Assembly (NCBI GenBank): GCA_024362935.1
Contig: JANCRA010000014.1
Span: 9,627,258-9,691,257 of the forward strand
Length of the DNA stretch: 64,000 nt
Source: Setophaga petechia
Taxonomy: Eukaryota > Chordata > Aves > Passeriformes > Parulidae
Reading direction: 5' to 3'
Shown: one piece after another, positions 38,076 to 52,700 of the stretch
Position numbering within the stretch: position 1 is the first letter of the stretch
Layout of the letters: each line of letters begins with the position of its first letter
Made by a program: the position numbers and the translations under genes
The notes under the pieces: generated by a model
What the model was told of the DNA's origin: nothing
Database searches by the model: none
What the model saw: the letters and a program-made list of their open reading frames with translations, nothing else

Positions 38076-39801
38076 GCAAAAAGTGTGATTCTTTTCCCCA
38101 TATCTTTTCCTGAAAGCCCTGTAATTTTGAAGTTATAATAATTCAGCAGGATGGGGGGTCACATTTCCTTTTGCAAGGGAAGTTCCTCCCTTCCTTGGCA
38201 GACACCTGCCTTTCAAACAAAACCACCTGTGGATGCTGCTAACAGTGCCTTCAGCTGAGAGCTGCTGCTTAGAGATGTGCTGTCCCAGTTGTCTAGCAGA
38301 CTCTTTTGTGACTTCTTGAGCAGCCAGGATCACAAGAAGTATCTGCTGAGTTAAAGATGGTTTAACTCACACAGCAAGTCTAGAAGGGAACAAATATAGA
38401 ACAGGAAATTGCTGCTTTCAATTGCTACAACAGGCCCTATCATTTAATGATGTAGTAACCAGCAGCTCTTTGCTTGACTGATTTCCAAACAGTTATTGCA
38501 TAACCTGTTCCCTTGTTAGACCATGTGAACACTAAGAAGTAAAAGGTAGCAGCTTCTGGTTAAATACTCAAGTTCTAGTTTGTCTTAAAAAACAAAAACT
38601 ACAAACAACAAATTAAAAAAAAACCAAAAAAACCCCACTACAACAACAAATAAGCTTCAATTGCTTTTCCAACAGTGAGTAAACTGTATAAACAGTCTTG
38701 TTTGTTCTTTGTACATGTGATTAAAAGAAAATGGAGCTCAATTCCCTTGGCTGAAGCAGAGCAGATGAAAAGCACAGGGAGAGATCTGCTTCAGAAGTAG
38801 AAGACTCAAGCTTTTCAATGTGCCTGCAAGAAAAGGGGAAACTGCAGAATGTATCAGTTATACTTTGGTATTACTTCCTCTTACAATGTCATATTCTCTA
38901 TTCAGGGTGAGCTAAAGGGACTTTAATCTCTATTGTAAACACTTCTGTGGAGTAGATCTCATGAATTGAATGTAAATTCTAGAAGAACCCAACAAAACTA
39001 CACTTCCTCTGTGAAATTTCCCAGCAATTAGAAAGCTAATCTCAAGATTAATGAAAGTGGTAAGCTATGAACTCTTGAATGTGGTGTGTGTCTACAGGCC
39101 ATGCCCAGAGTGCTCACCTTGTTTCTGATGCTTATTGGACAGACAAAGTATTTTCTTCTGTGATATGTGAAAGCATCACTGTTCCATGGTTTCAGAAGAG
39201 GAAGGAGTTGTCAGCATGTCAGGAAGCAATGTTTGAGTTTGGTTGTGACTTGCTTGAGCAAGTCAGTGCAAATATCCCTGTGATGCTGTAAAAAGGATTG
39301 TCCATGTGTAGGCGCTGCATGGTGCCCCTGGAGCACAGAGCTTTAATCTCTCTGGCAGCTTGTATGTAGCTGTGGCTCTGCTGGCTGCAGACTTTCTTAA
39401 AAAGCTTTTCCAAAGAACAACCAAATTAAAAGGTATCTGTGTAGGAATAAATTCAACCTCAAGTTTTCTTGTGGTGTTCATTCTTTGAGAACACTTGTCA
39501 TATTTTATCACAAAATATGTTTTGAGACTAAACACAAAAGCCCCCAGCAAATGCAGACTTTTGCCAGTTGTAGTTGTTCACATGTGTAGGTACACAGTTT
39601 GTGGTAATTGGGAATGGGCTACAGCTGTGAAAGCAGGTGAACAGGTGAATTTAAAGGGATTGCTGTTGACAGCCTCAGCTCTTATTTTCTTGACTATTTA
39701 AGTTGCTTTCAAATCTGGATCTAAAAACTTTTAAGTAAGGCATTGTGACAATATTACGGTTTATAGAAAAACTTCTTGTAGTGGCTTTGCTTAACTATAA
39801 A

Positions 39802-39856
39802 GAAGAGGGCATAAAATTATAAAATGCCTTTGAAGAGGGCATAAAATTATAAAATG
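39802..39856. repeat. 30-bp-period tandem duplication
   Basis: A 25-bp segment starting GAAGAGGGCATAAAATTATA occurs at 39802 and again at 39832, apparently identical. Confidence 0.9.
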
Positions 39857-40329
39857 GAACAAAGCAATTATGTTTTCCTCAGGGGGATGGAAGGACTACC
39901 TGCTACCAAAGCAGCTCCTTTGAGCAGAACATTTTGTGTCACGTTGAACATGGCTGCCCCCAAGTGTTCTGTGTGCTGACAGTGCACAGGCTTGTGTCAG
40001 TAGGCCTTTATTTAGCTAATATTAGTGTTTGGAAGTTTCACCACGTTTGCATAGTTGAGCTTAAAACCTTTATCTATCTTGTTATGGCAGAAGAATTCCA
40101 GATAAGCTCATTTCAAATATTTTGTGGCTTCAAACACAAGCTGTGTGCTGTGAAAAACTTATATTAAATAGCTAGTCTACATTACAATGTGCTATTGTTT
40201 GTGCTTTAAAGTGATTTCTGGAGTGACCAGATGTAGGTGTTAACTGGGAGTGGTAATTGGTAATGGGCCACAGCTGTGAGCATCAGGTGAGCAGCACTGA
40301 CAGCACTGAGCAACCACCAAAGGGAGCAG

Positions 40330-40833
40330 AGGGCACACAGGTGCAGGGCATTGACAGTGAGGGGCACACAGGGGCAGGGCATTGACAGTGAGGGGCACAC
40401 AGGGGCAGGGCATTGACAATGAACCATGAGGGGCACACAGGTGCAGGGCATGAACCATGAGGGGCACACAGGTGCAATGCATCAATCATGAGGGGCACAC
40501 AGGTGCAGGGCATTAACAATGAGGGGCACACAGGTGCAATGCATCAACCATGAGGGGCACACAGGTGCAGGGCATTAACAATGAACCATGAGGGGCACAC
40601 AGGTGCAATGCATCAACCATGAGGGGCACACAGGTGCAGGGCATTAACAATGAACCATGAGGGGCACACAGGTGCAGGGCATTAACAATGAACCATGAGG
40701 GGCACACAGGTGCAGTGCATTAACCATGAACCATGAGGGGCACACAGGTGCAGGGCATTAACCATGAACCCTGAGGCCCACACACCTGCAGTGCATTAAC
40801 AGGAGGGGCACACAGGTGCAGCGCATCAACATG
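40330..40833. repeat. 31/38-bp VNTR, about 15 copies
   Basis: Each unit starts AGGGGCACACAGGTGCAGGG and ends ATG. Units are 31 bp, or 38 bp when an extra GAACCATG-type tail is present; types are mixed along the array. The last two units are diverged. Antisense frames reading CPAPVCPS-like repeats are a by-product of the array. Confidence 0.94.
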
Positions 40834-43654
40834 AGGGGATGAAAGGCTGGGCTAAAGAACAAGAATGGCAGATGTTTGCAGCTTTTTGAAGTGATCTGTT
40901 GTTACTCTGTATGGGCAGATGCCTGAAGCCTTCAGATGAGGTAGGGTGTTGCCCTTTTTGGGGGAATGCTTAAAGCCCTCAGAAATTGTGTGGTGATACT
41001 CTGCGTATTGTGGCTGTCTCAACTGTGATATATGCTGTAGTGGCTAGATTAGTCAGAGGTATTGTGGAAACTTCTTTTAGTGACTTGGATTAATTTTTCT
41101 AAATTCCTTGTGTTGATGTGGTAACTTCAGTCATTGAGAGGAGTGGGTTGTGAAATGCTGCCGTGGTTCCACCGCCCTCACGGGCTGCAGTTTCCCACCC
41201 TCCATGTCCCTGCTGCTGTAGTTTTCCATTGAGGCCTGTTTTCTGGAAGCACCCTTGAAGCCAGAATCCTAAAGTCATCAGAGTTAAAAACCCCTGAAAT
41301 TGTTGGGTAGCTGCATCTGTGGAGGATGTGTGAGACAATGCCCTGCGAGCTGCCTCTGCAGAAATAACAAATGCTGGAACGTGGCCTGGGTTCCCTGCTG
41401 GGCGCTGACGGAAACGCTCACAGGGCAGTTTTTCATTTGTTCTAAGGCACTGAATAAGGTTATCCTTGTTGTGACTGCAGCGACAGCAAGAAAGCTCAGC
41501 AAAGCCTCCAAAGGGTGGCACTTGTGCTCTCAATCCAAACAAGCAAATGCTTTAACTCCCTGTGGAAGTGGAGTTAAAGTCTTTCCTGTCTGTGGAACAC
41601 TAATGCAGAAGGGTGCAGAAGTCTGGTTTAGAGGAAAGCCCTCCTCTGAACTGCAGTGTGGTCAGGAATGTGTGAATTACATGGTTACAAGAAAACCAAA
41701 ATTCTCTTACAGAAAAAAAAGCAAAAAAGATAACAGAGGTTAGTGGGAACAAACAAATCTCCTGGATGTCTGTGTGATGTCTGTGGCAGCTTTTGCCACA
41801 GCTCAGACTGCTGGGATATCTTGATTTAGGAGAAGTGTGGGCATCTTCTGCTGCAGAGTGTTTTTTCAAGTAGTGTTAGCTCTCTGTGTATTCTTATTGC
41901 AGGCCCTTGCACTGGGTTATGACATTATTTGGTGCGCTGACTTCGCTGTCAACATTTCATCTGGAAAGCAGTTTGTCTATTGGAATAAATGAATCTCTTG
42001 CATTCTCTGCTCTCTCTCAAGTGGTATCAGAAGTTTTTTGTTGGCAGCAATAGATTTTCTAGTACTCATCCTGATCCACTTAAGGAATTGGTTGTTCTTT
42101 AAATATCAAACTTTTATGGATTTTCTGAGGTTTTGTTTTAAATGCTGCTTTCAAATTCATATCTGGACACCCAGAAATAAAGTTTACTTAGAAATAACAT
42201 TGCTAAAAACAATAAATTGGGTAATTAGTTACTCTTACTAGGAATATATTTTACTTCCCAAAAAATTTAAGCTTTTTTCAAATTGCTGGTGTACTTGAGC
42301 TACTGACTGAATTGCAGCTGCTATGGAAAATTCCAGGAAAAGGTGTAAAACGATGAGTGAAAAATGTCAAGGGTAATATTTGTTTAATGTGATTTCATTC
42401 ATATGTTTCTATCCAAAAATGTCTCTTTAGACCATCTGGGAGTTCTGCTGTTGAGTCATGTTAGACCTTTCTTTTTCACATTTAGTCTTTTTTATTTGTA
42501 CTTCCTAAATCTTTTTTATTTTTCTCATTTTCTTTTACCCTGCTGGTTTGCTCTTTCTTGGCTTTATTTTTAATTAGTTAAACATAAGTGGCCTTTGACA
42601 TAGCAAAGATTATGAAAACAGTGGGACACTGGTTACTGCTTTGAAAGAGTAAGGCAAATATTTTTGTGTTTGTTCTCCTTTGTCTGTTACCTCTCTCCTG
42701 GGGTTGTATTGTCAGTGAGTGAAGTAAGAGAGTCACTAGAAGGGGAAAAGGGAGTTTATTTGGACTCTTTCTGTGTATTATGGCCAGAAGCCCTAATAAA
42801 TCTTAGTTCCACTGTGCTATGGAAAGCTCCAAATGCATAATGAGAACATCTAAAGTTTACAGCATGAAGCATTCTGACAAACCAGACCTGGCAGGGAGAT
42901 CATATTTTAACAGGGAGATGATATTTAATTTTATGCATGCAGATGAACCGCCAGAGATTTTGAGCCAGCATCTAATCATGTTTATAATCTCTTGAAAAGC
43001 TGTCCTCTTACAATGGGAGCTCCTACATGCAGCCTGGCCTACTGGAAAGCTCTCCTTTTATAGTCCTGTGAAGGTCAGAAGGGGATGGTGAGACCTGGAA
43101 GGGTTTCCTGGTTTTGGTGCCAGTCCAGCACTGTAAGCTGGAGAATTTACCCTTTCACTCACTTCAGACCTTGTCAGATCCAGTTCCAAATGTGATCAGG
43201 CTGTGCATGTTTGGTCTCCATTTGAGATTTGTGTTGTATTTAATTTGGAACTCCAGATTTGCATGATAACCAGGATTTTGTTGCAAATAATGAAGGTGTG
43301 CCTACTGGTCCCTTGCTTAACTTATACCAGAACATATTAATGAGGTTCTTCTAGTTACGTAAAATTCGTGTTTTGTCTAAAGGAACATGAAAAATAGTCA
43401 CAGAATCCTCTGTGTGTCTCTACAGTTCTTTGAAATGGCAAACAGTTGGCCCCAAAGAGATTCAATGATAATTCCTTGGAGACTTTTCAGAAGATGCAAA
43501 ATTGACATTAAAATCTACAACAGGACAAATCTTTCTAGAGAAGGCTCTGTGGGCACCAACCATTGCTGCATGTCACAGGAGGGAAATATGGATGCCTGCT
43601 GACCTGCATAAAGGGGTCTCTACAGATTAAGAGAAGCTGTAGTTGGGAAAATTC
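40834..43654. other. Intergenic, nothing recognised
   Basis: 2.8 kb. Mildly GC-rich around 41.1-41.5 kb, where an open frame of 147 codons exists on each strand without recognisable protein features. Otherwise AT-rich unique DNA. Confidence 0.55.
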
Positions 43655-43783
43655 AAAGTCAGGTTGCATGAGGTTCTAAGGAACCTGATCTAGTTGAAGA
43701 TATTCCTGCTCATGGCAGGGGGCTTGGAAGCAGATGAGCTTCAAAGGTGCCTTCCAACCCAAAGCATTCTGTGATTCTGTGAT
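43655..43783 (+). mobile_element. CR1 LINE 3' end, truncated
   Basis: Contains AACCTGATCTAGTTGAAGAT, CCTGCTCATGGCAGGGGGCT, GTGCCTTCCAACCCAAAGC and the terminal ATTCTGTGATTCTGTGAT microsatellite-like CR1 end. Sense orientation, 5' truncated. Confidence 0.9.
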
Positions 43784-46700
43784 CTTTTGAATTCAGTCTG
43801 CTGAAACACAGCAGGTCTGTTTCTGGTGACCACAAAAAGGTGAGCTTTCCTTCTTCCAGCTGGAGATCTCTCAGCTCTGAGAGGTGAAACATTTGAAGAA
43901 TAATTCATGGCCTTCCACACATTGAATACAATCCAGCACTACTTACAAAAGACTGGAAATGAGCATATGCTTCAGAAAACAACAGGATTCACAGGTTGTA
44001 TATGTGAAAATGTGCATGAGGTGTAGGGTGGATTGCTAAAATTGGAGGTTTTATTCATTAGCAATACATGCTGATCTGTTTGGGACTCAGTCACAGTATG
44101 TTAATGTGGACTCTGCTCACTGGGAATTAAAATCAAGGGTGGGATTGCAGTTCTGCTTCTGGAGGACTTTGAAATATCTATGAACTGATAAATTCTCAGT
44201 TTCCTGCTGCTAGTCAGCATCTTGAGTTTTAAAAGTTTCAAACAGTCAGCTGTCCTCCTGCTGTGGGTAAAAACAAGGTGGTGAACAGAACATGAGCACT
44301 TCATGTTTGGCTCCATGGAAATGTTCATCTTCTGATATTCTCCATGAGGGAAGGCTCTTAACAGCAACATTGATTCAACTGTAACAAAGCCACTCCAAAA
44401 CTTTCCCTGTTGCAGAAGCAAAATTCTTAAAACATCCAACCTTTAAGCTGTTTAAATAATTTTAGTATTTAAGTTCCACACTTGGAAGTTTACAGAAGTG
44501 ACGGCTAAAATCAAAGGCAATACAGCCAATAGGAAAACATCTGGTTTTTTAGTAGTGACCAGCTACAGTCACTGTCATGTTTTAGGGTATTTTAAGGTAT
44601 TTAACAATGTGGGCTATGAAGACAGAGCAAGGATGCAGAGATAACAAGCTTCTTTACCAGCCCTGCTCATTCCATCCCAGCATAGTCAGCATTGTCCTCT
44701 GTTCCTCATTAAAACAATCTGAAGGAAAACAGAGGCTGAGTTTGGAATTAATCCTTTGGAAATATCACTGCACCAGGAACTGGTGTGATTATTAGCACCC
44801 TGGTGTTAGTCATGCACAGCTGGAATGCTGCACATTAGCAATGATGTGTTCTGCATAGAAGGAAGGCAGGCAGAGGCAGTGTAAGAAAAGGTACCAAAAA
44901 GGCTCTGCAGTGATTTGTTCTGGCTGCCATAAAAGCTGAGATTAAATAATCTATGTTTGATACCTGAATTAAGTAGGACATAATGTTGTCCTGAATGAAC
45001 TGATGAAAATTAAAAGAAATTCCAGAAATAAATTTTAAAAAATGGAAAATACCTTTGAAATTGTAAAGGGCTTTGCTTATAGGGTTGAAAATACAAAATA
45101 TTTGACATTTAAAATGTCAATGGCTTTGGTGTTTACTGAAGAAGTTCTGACATTTTTATAGTGACTGTTTGAGCTTTTATTTGTTGTAAATGAACTTAAA
45201 TTCTTTTAGCAAATTATTGGTAATCTGGTCATCTCTGAGAAGTGGCATCCTCTTTTAGGACTAGAGCTATTGGGGGAACAGAGCTCTTAATTTTTGGTTA
45301 TACTCAGTGAAATGAGGTCAGCCAATGATAGACACTTATTTCCTACTGCTTGCATTTGCATTTTGCTCTGGGCAGGTAGGAGATCTGAGCAAGAGGTAAC
45401 TTTTTAAAATTTCTTTTCCTCCCTGAGAATGTGATGGGGATGCAAACCTTTCTTAATTGATGTTTAAAATGCATCTTGACATCAGTAGTAGGGAGAAATT
45501 AATGGTGTTTATTGAGACTGTAGAGTCCTCTCAAACTATTTTAAAAGATGACAGTTGTGGTTTCCTTATTGAGAACCTAATCTATACTCAGATACTCAGT
45601 GTTTTATGAGCACTAGTGAAGGGCTCATATTGAAAGTTTTTCTGTATTATGATCTTCTATTATGACACTTAGATAACCCTTCTGTTAGGGAGACACAAAA
45701 ATAATTAATTTGGTGCCAATCTCACTCCCAATGCATATGCTGGTTTTGCATATACTTCTAATTCAGTTTCTGCAGTATTTCCTGTGTGCTTGTTTTAGCT
45801 GAACTGAGTGAAATGTCTGGTGTGAGGATCCATTCACAAAGTTTCACATCTGCACCATGTGCACAGTTAAAGGAATCCCCATCCCCAGTTTCATAGGGTG
45901 AAGTGAAACAAGAACATGTGAATGCCTTTTGGCTGAAGAAAACTGCATAGCATGGCTTGCCAAAATATACTTATTCTCCATGGAATTCTGCTGGCTTGCA
46001 GATTTTCTGTAGAATGAGGAATTTCTGTGAATGCATGGTATATTTTGGTTGTTGCTATTTTTGGTTTCTTCATAAAAGAAACAACATAAGCTATTACTGC
46101 TATTTATAAAAGTGTTTTGTGACCCTATGCTATAGTGTTGAAGAGTTTTTAATCCAAAAATTTATCATTGCAACAGCACAAAAGCTGATAATGGCAAATC
46201 TGTCTTTAATTTAAGAGTTCTATTAATGTTCATTGATGTGGAACTAGTATAAAAAAACAATTAGATTCCACTCACGACTTCCAAAACGCTAAATTTAAGT
46301 TTGTGGTTTTTCTTAAATGTGACTTTAAAAGAATGTTTTCTGGAGATTTTATCACTTTTGTTATAATTTAGAGTTTTATTCAGAGCTTGCTAAGGAATTG
46401 GGAGTCCTTACTGGGACATTGCCAAATGACCTTATTTGCTTCACTAAAGTGGAATATGGGGTGGGGGTTTTCTGGCTTCTGTACCTGCAGAGATGAATAA
46501 GGTCCATTAGTTATGCTCAACAAATAGGTTTATACTGGACCTTGCAGTATTTCAGTCTTTAGAAGGAAATCCCTCATGAAATTTAAGGTGATGCTTTTTA
46601 CCCAATGAGGTAAAAACCATTCAGAAAGGGGCCTGTGCCAAACCTGCCTCTATTTCCATGGACAGAAGGATTTGTTCTGGTTTCTATTCTCTGGGTATCA

Positions 46701-49700
46701 TTTTACTGCATATCTTCAACATTGCACAAATGACTTGTGTGAATGATGAAATAAACATTTCAATTTTACTTATGGATGCTGCAAGGAAGTGGGAGGAGAC
46801 ACTGAAGGGCAGCAACTGTGTCTGTTTTCCTACTCAGACCCAAGAGAAGCTCTTGTAACCCAAAATGTTGAACCAGTTCCTTGATTCTGTTCAGTGCCAT
46901 GGAAGACTGGTTCAGTCTCCTCTTCTGCCACTTCAGGTAGAGGAGCTCTAAGGAAAATGACAGCAATGTGTTTCTGAAGGTTGGGCTGGTCTGAGCAGTA
47001 CCACCCATTTGTTTTGAGATCTTTATTTCTTTCCTATCATCAGGGCCAAACATTCTACTGAACACAAATGCATTAGCTATGGCAGAATGGTAATAAAATT
47101 AATAATTACTGATGATTTTGCCCCTGCAAAATACCAGGTGTAACATGAGAGGATTATGTATGAAAAGGGCAAGAAATAGTTTGCCTTACTTTACTGTGGT
47201 CTTATCCTGATGTAGAGAGCAGTCATGTACAATGGAAGACCTTGCCAAAACTCAGTTTGGTGTTTTATTTCCATTTTTCCTGTTCTGCCAAATTAAATGC
47301 ATCAAGATTTTATAAAAATTGATCTTATAAATGATATGACTTGTAATTTTTATTCAAGGTTAAGGATTCAAAGATCTGTATTCCACAAGTATAATTTCAG
47401 TTGGCATTAATAAGATATGTGCACATTTATGGACATAGTTCTTCAAATAATCTTTTGTGAGTTAAGACACCACATGAAAGGCTATTATCTCTGACTCAGC
47501 TGTGATGATGACTTTAAAGCAGCATTTACCCAACTTTAATGCATAGATGAGTATCTGTGTCTTCAAGACTGCTTGGTTTTTTCTGGTAAGTTACAAGATA
47601 AGAGTTTAAAATCCTTTGTCTTGGCATAGTTTCTTTGCTGTTGTTGGGATAGGGAGTACTGTTAGAAATGGGCATGTAGCTGGTTCCCAATACTGATTAT
47701 AAAAAAGAATTTACAACCCTCTGATATAAATAGTTCAGTATGAAACGTTCACATCTCTAAACATTTTGGGGTTTTGATCACCAAAGGAACATTTATGTAA
47801 CATTCCCGTTTACATAATGGGATCAAAATGAGATATTTCCTACAGGTCCTGCTAAATGATCTCATTGGAGAAGTGTTGTGTTGCCTGAATAGCTGTCCAG
47901 AGACAGAGGTAGTAGAAGCTGCACCTATGGAAGGTGAATGTTTCAGGACTTTGCATCACAAGGGTGCTAAAAGTGATTGGCAAAACAGAAGGGTTTGTGT
48001 GTGGTAGAGTATGGTGGATGGGGAGTAAAATGTAATAGAGAGATCCAAATGGGAAAGCAAAATTAGTATGGCAGTAGACAAATAGCTGGTATTTACACAC
48101 AAATCTTGAAAGGGCTGAGGAAAGTGAGGTGAGAACTGAAGGGGGGCACCAATGTCTCATCTTCAGAGGAGACTGCTGGGAAGATCTGCATGAGCATTAG
48201 ATGAGGGCCAGTGACTGATGTGGCCAGCTGGATGTGCAGGGGAGAATCACACTGAAGGGGAGTCACCTCCCCAAGTGAAATCAGTGTAAGGCATCAGAAA
48301 CAAATCTTGGCACCCATCCTTTAATTTCTTCAGAAGAAAAGGGAAGCAGGGTTTGTACCTTCCCTACCCTTCTATGCAGCTGTAAACATGGTGGCCTCTG
48401 GCTCTAAAATAATCTCAGAAGTCTATAGACGCATTCTCGTGCCATGTCATAATTCTAGTTCTGTTTGAAGTGGTATGTAACTGGCCATGAGATCCCTGAA
48501 GTGAAAGCTGTGTAACTTGTGTGTGTCTTTCTGGCAAACTCAATTAGTCTGCTTCTTTCTTAGAGGAAAATAAGAGTTTGTGGCATGGCCCCTGCACACA
48601 GCTCGGGGGGAAGAGGAGCTGGCAGAGACACTCAGGGGTGAGCAAGGGGCAGTGTCAGGAGAGGAAGGTCATTCACAACCATCTCCCCAGGAAAAAGCTG
48701 TAACTGAGCCTATTCATTCTGTTCCCCCTTGCTGATGCTATCCCTCACCTTTCCAGGGTGCTGGGAGTTGTGCTGCACTGTAGGTGTGAGTATATGCTTA
48801 TAAAGGGAGCAGATATAGATGGAATTAAATAACTTCTGTGGAGCTTTTGCACACACTGAGTAATTGAGCTGTGTGAGTGGCCTTGAAATACTGCTGGAGA
48901 TGCTGTGGTGCCTGCAGGTTTTCCCAGCAGCTCCAGCCTGTGTCATGGAGAGATTAATGCTGTGAGACTCCTGACATGAGAGTAATAAGCTGGCCTCATG
49001 TGCCCCATGCTGACTTTTGGAATTGGTAGATAAGCTTGCTATCCAACTTTCTTATTTTTAATGAGCAATTATCTTCCTGCAGGATGCTGCAAATAGTGCA
49101 GTGACTTCTCAGCAATGCAGAGGGGCTCAAATGGTGCCCTTTTATGGCCATGTCTTCAATGTGAGGCAGCTTTCAGTAGGGACTTGGTGTTGGAAGATTA
49201 TTGCTACTGCTATGGTGGCTCCTTTCTGTCTTTGGTTATAAAATCTAGGAGAGCAACAAGACCTGCTTGAAGCAAAGCTCCTGGTGGCATTAACACCAAC
49301 ATAACCTACTGATGACAGGGAAATGGGAGATCCAGCCTAATCCTTCAGCCAGAAAGTGAATAGAGCAGCTGTAATGGACTCCTCTTACATTTTCAAAAAG
49401 CCTGAATCAGAACAAACCCTCTAAAGCCAAAGTTCTGCTCATAAAGACTCATAGAACTGAGGAGATTTTGGTATGAAGGAACTAAATGTTGAAAAGGTGT
49501 TTTCATTTTCAGCACACTTCTGTCTCCATTATAGCCATATCTTTTTGCATTACAAGTTTTTTGACTTCAGTTTGAATATAATCAATCTGAAGTAGGAAGG
49601 TTTCTGCTCAGTTTTATGTGCATTTTTATAGCCATTTAATTTGTTTGGTGCAGAGTGCTTATCTCTGCATTAAAATTAGCCTTATTTGTTTTAAAATCCT

Positions 49701-52700
49701 TTCTTCAGTCAAAAAATTATTGTAAAACATTTGAAGGATACAGACTGTTTCCATTTAAAAACATCATGTGTCTGCAAATCTTGTAATATCACTTGATTAG
49801 ATTTTGTTTGCCTTTATGGATATATTGTTAGAGTTCTTTTCAAAATTAAATATTGTATTTTTGTGACTGGTGCTGTAGCTTCTTTTCTTGATAACTGCAA
49901 CATATGAGAATTTGTCTGTTATATAAAATACATATTTAGTTGTGAAGACTTCAAAATCTTGTGAGATGGGAGGAAATTTCTGTAGCATGGTCTCAGAATC
50001 TGAAAAGATTTCATTGCTTGCTGATGTCCTCTCAGCACAATCTTCTGCTGACTGCACTGCTGGGTGTCTGGTGTTTGTCCAAACCCTCTTTGCCCTGGCA
50101 GTGGGCAGTGGTTGAGTGAACAGGCAGCCCAGTTGTGATCTGCTTGGTAATAATTGCTGGAGTTAATCAAAACTCTGTTTTGAAGTCACATTTGTTTGGG
50201 GAATCTTTTCACCTGGAGCCACCAGGAATACCTATGGTTTTTGCTTTTAGAAAATGTTCCTTTTGCTCTAATAGTTTTAAAATAGACTGCAGTGGAAGCT
50301 TTCCTACCTGGATGAGCTCTTGTCCTGGATGTCAGAGCATCCCTTCCTTAATTATGAGGAACTTAACTGGTCTAAACCCAACCATATTAAACTTCTGAGA
50401 TGATGGTAAAATGTCTTCCTAGTGCTTTGGGCTTTTACATTTTGCATTATTACATGCATCAATTTTAACTTTGCATAGGATGCTCCTGGTCTATTTTCCT
50501 GAAGATGCACTGCTCCCAGCCTGTTAAGGGTGTCAGCAATGCTGGGTAGAGGAGGATTTTTGAGTATCCACCAAGAGAAAGGCACTGGTAAAATATAAGA
50601 ATAATCTTGAGCAAACAGATATATAGGTGACCATCAGAGTTGGCAGAAAAGGCATAGTGAAGAATTGGAAGGTAGAAGTTGAAGCTTGTAAAAAACTTTT
50701 TATGTTTGAACACAAAATTAACTTGTGTTGCAAGGGGCATTTAAAATGTCAGAACTCATGGGTGCTCTGACACCCACCAATTTTTCGGCAGCTCTGACAA
50801 TGAGGACAGAACTGAGGGGATGTGTTCTGAGGCTCTGTTAAGACAACAAGAATTGTTCCCATAGTTTAAGTTGGGAGATATCATCTTGATCCAGTCCTCC
50901 TGGTCAGCTCCACACTGGCAGATAAGCTTTATCAGAGACTGAGAAGCTCAGAGTAACTGAGAGGCAAATTCATCCACGAGGTGACTTCATTGAGTTACAA
51001 CAGTACACAGGAGCATTCAGCACAAAATTAATTTCTGTGTAACTAATGAGTTTTATTAAAGAGGTAGATTAACAGACTTTGGTTTTTAAATCCACTGGTC
51101 TATTATCATCTTGTCTTCTCAGCTCTGTTTACTTCCACAGGAGCTGTCATTCTAGTCAACAATAAGCTGTGTGTCTCTATGGCAACTTTAAAAAAAAGAA
51201 TTATTTATTTGTACACACACATACTTTTTAACCTCATTTATATCTTAAGTGAGATCTCTGAATCACTGGGAAAAATGATTTATAGTGCTATCTTTCAAAC
51301 TAATTAAACTCTCCCCTGTTTCAGGTCCACCAAGGGACCATACCAAGCAATTGAGGCTTGTGCACACAAGGGGAAGCTGTGCTGTAGGAATGTTACATCT
51401 GGATAGGGTGATATGCACTGATTCTTTACTAAAAACCTATAAATTCAGAGACATCAAGTGTGTATATCCTTTTCCTTTTTAATCTTTGGAGTTTGAATGA
51501 GCTTAAACATATTATAGTTACAAACATATGGAAAATATTATCACTTCAATTTCATGTGAGAGAAGAGCAGTGCTACCCAAGTAGAAGGTAGCAACTGAAA
51601 TGAATCAAGAATAGCAGCTGTGTACAGCATATTAATCAGAAAAGATAAGAAGTTGTATTAAATTCACTGTTTTTTTTTATTCTTTGGGGGTTTCATAGAA
51701 CTTCAATGAATATACTGGTTTCTATTAGGGAATTAAATATCACAACTTTTGATTTATAGGTGAAGAACAAGACATGGCAGGGTTGCCCAAAGCTGTACCA
51801 TGAGCCTGAATGTTCCTTCTAGTAACATTTTGGACCGTGGTGATGTGGACTAAAAATTGCATAATACTTAAACCACATTTTAAAAAAAATCAAAAAATCT
51901 TTTTAGGTGTTTAAGTTTTATTTACCACCTGATTTTGGTATGGCTTAGATATGTTAGAAAGGAGTGCACTAAGGATGAAAGTACTTAATTTTTATTGCTC
52001 AAAAACTCTTTGCCTCAAGATATTGTTGTCTAAATAGTTTCTGTAATAAAAAGCCCCAGTAGGTCATGTCAGGCTTGTTTATTATCATTACTCCTAAAAT
52101 TTCTTGGTTGTTATTTTCATGAAAGCCAGCCAGTGTCACAAAAAGCTGTGGAACCCTATGGTGCTTAGGAACCTTGAAAATGAGTCAGCCTTAAATAATT
52201 TGTAGCAGACAACCAATGCTCTATTTTCCAAATATGTGAAAACTATTAGCAGCTGCTGCACAAGTTAATTTGACATTTAATTGCATGGTATTTGTCTGTG
52301 AGCCAGAAAATATATAGAGCAGGCTTTGTTTATTGTCATGTGCCTAACAGCCTTACCCCTAGCATAAACACCAACTTTTCAGCAATGATTTTTCTTTTGG
52401 GAATCCTACTCTGCGGTGCAGCTGCAACTTTTTAAAATATTTTGCTGTGTAAGAAATAACGTGTGGCCTGGCAAAACATGGAGAAGAAGATGTATGAGCT
52501 CAGGGAGAGCTGTGTCTTGTGTTATTTTTGCCGTGTGGATGTTTCTTACACAGCTGTGATGCTGTGTCTCAGGGGGCAGAAGTCACAATGTTTGTGCAAC
52601 TTGCACATCAGCATCAAGTGATAAAGAGCTGCTGTGATGCTGGGTTTAGCAGCAGCCCTAAGTTATTGCTCTTCTGCCTTCTTGCCATGCCAGCTGTGCC

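Larger units (their letters stand above)
33598..40329. other. Intergenic, mostly AT-rich
   Basis: 6.7 kb with no convincing gene. GC-rich to about 33650, then a pyrimidine tract and a CRE-like TGCGTCAT (33718-33725). Further on there are only simple repeats (35812-35847, 38037-38075, A-rich 38587-38640, 39802-39856). Confidence 0.6.

Noticed and set aside
40206..40707. Cys/Pro-rich minus-strand frames (CPAPVCPS repeats) over the 40.3-kb array
   Set aside because: Reading of a VNTR in several frames; no unique coding sequence attached. Resemblance to keratin-associated or metallothionein-like proteins is superficial.
41099..41743. Overlapping 147-codon frames on both strands
   Set aside because: No recognisable motif, no splice or promoter logic; moderately GC-rich DNA raises open-frame length.
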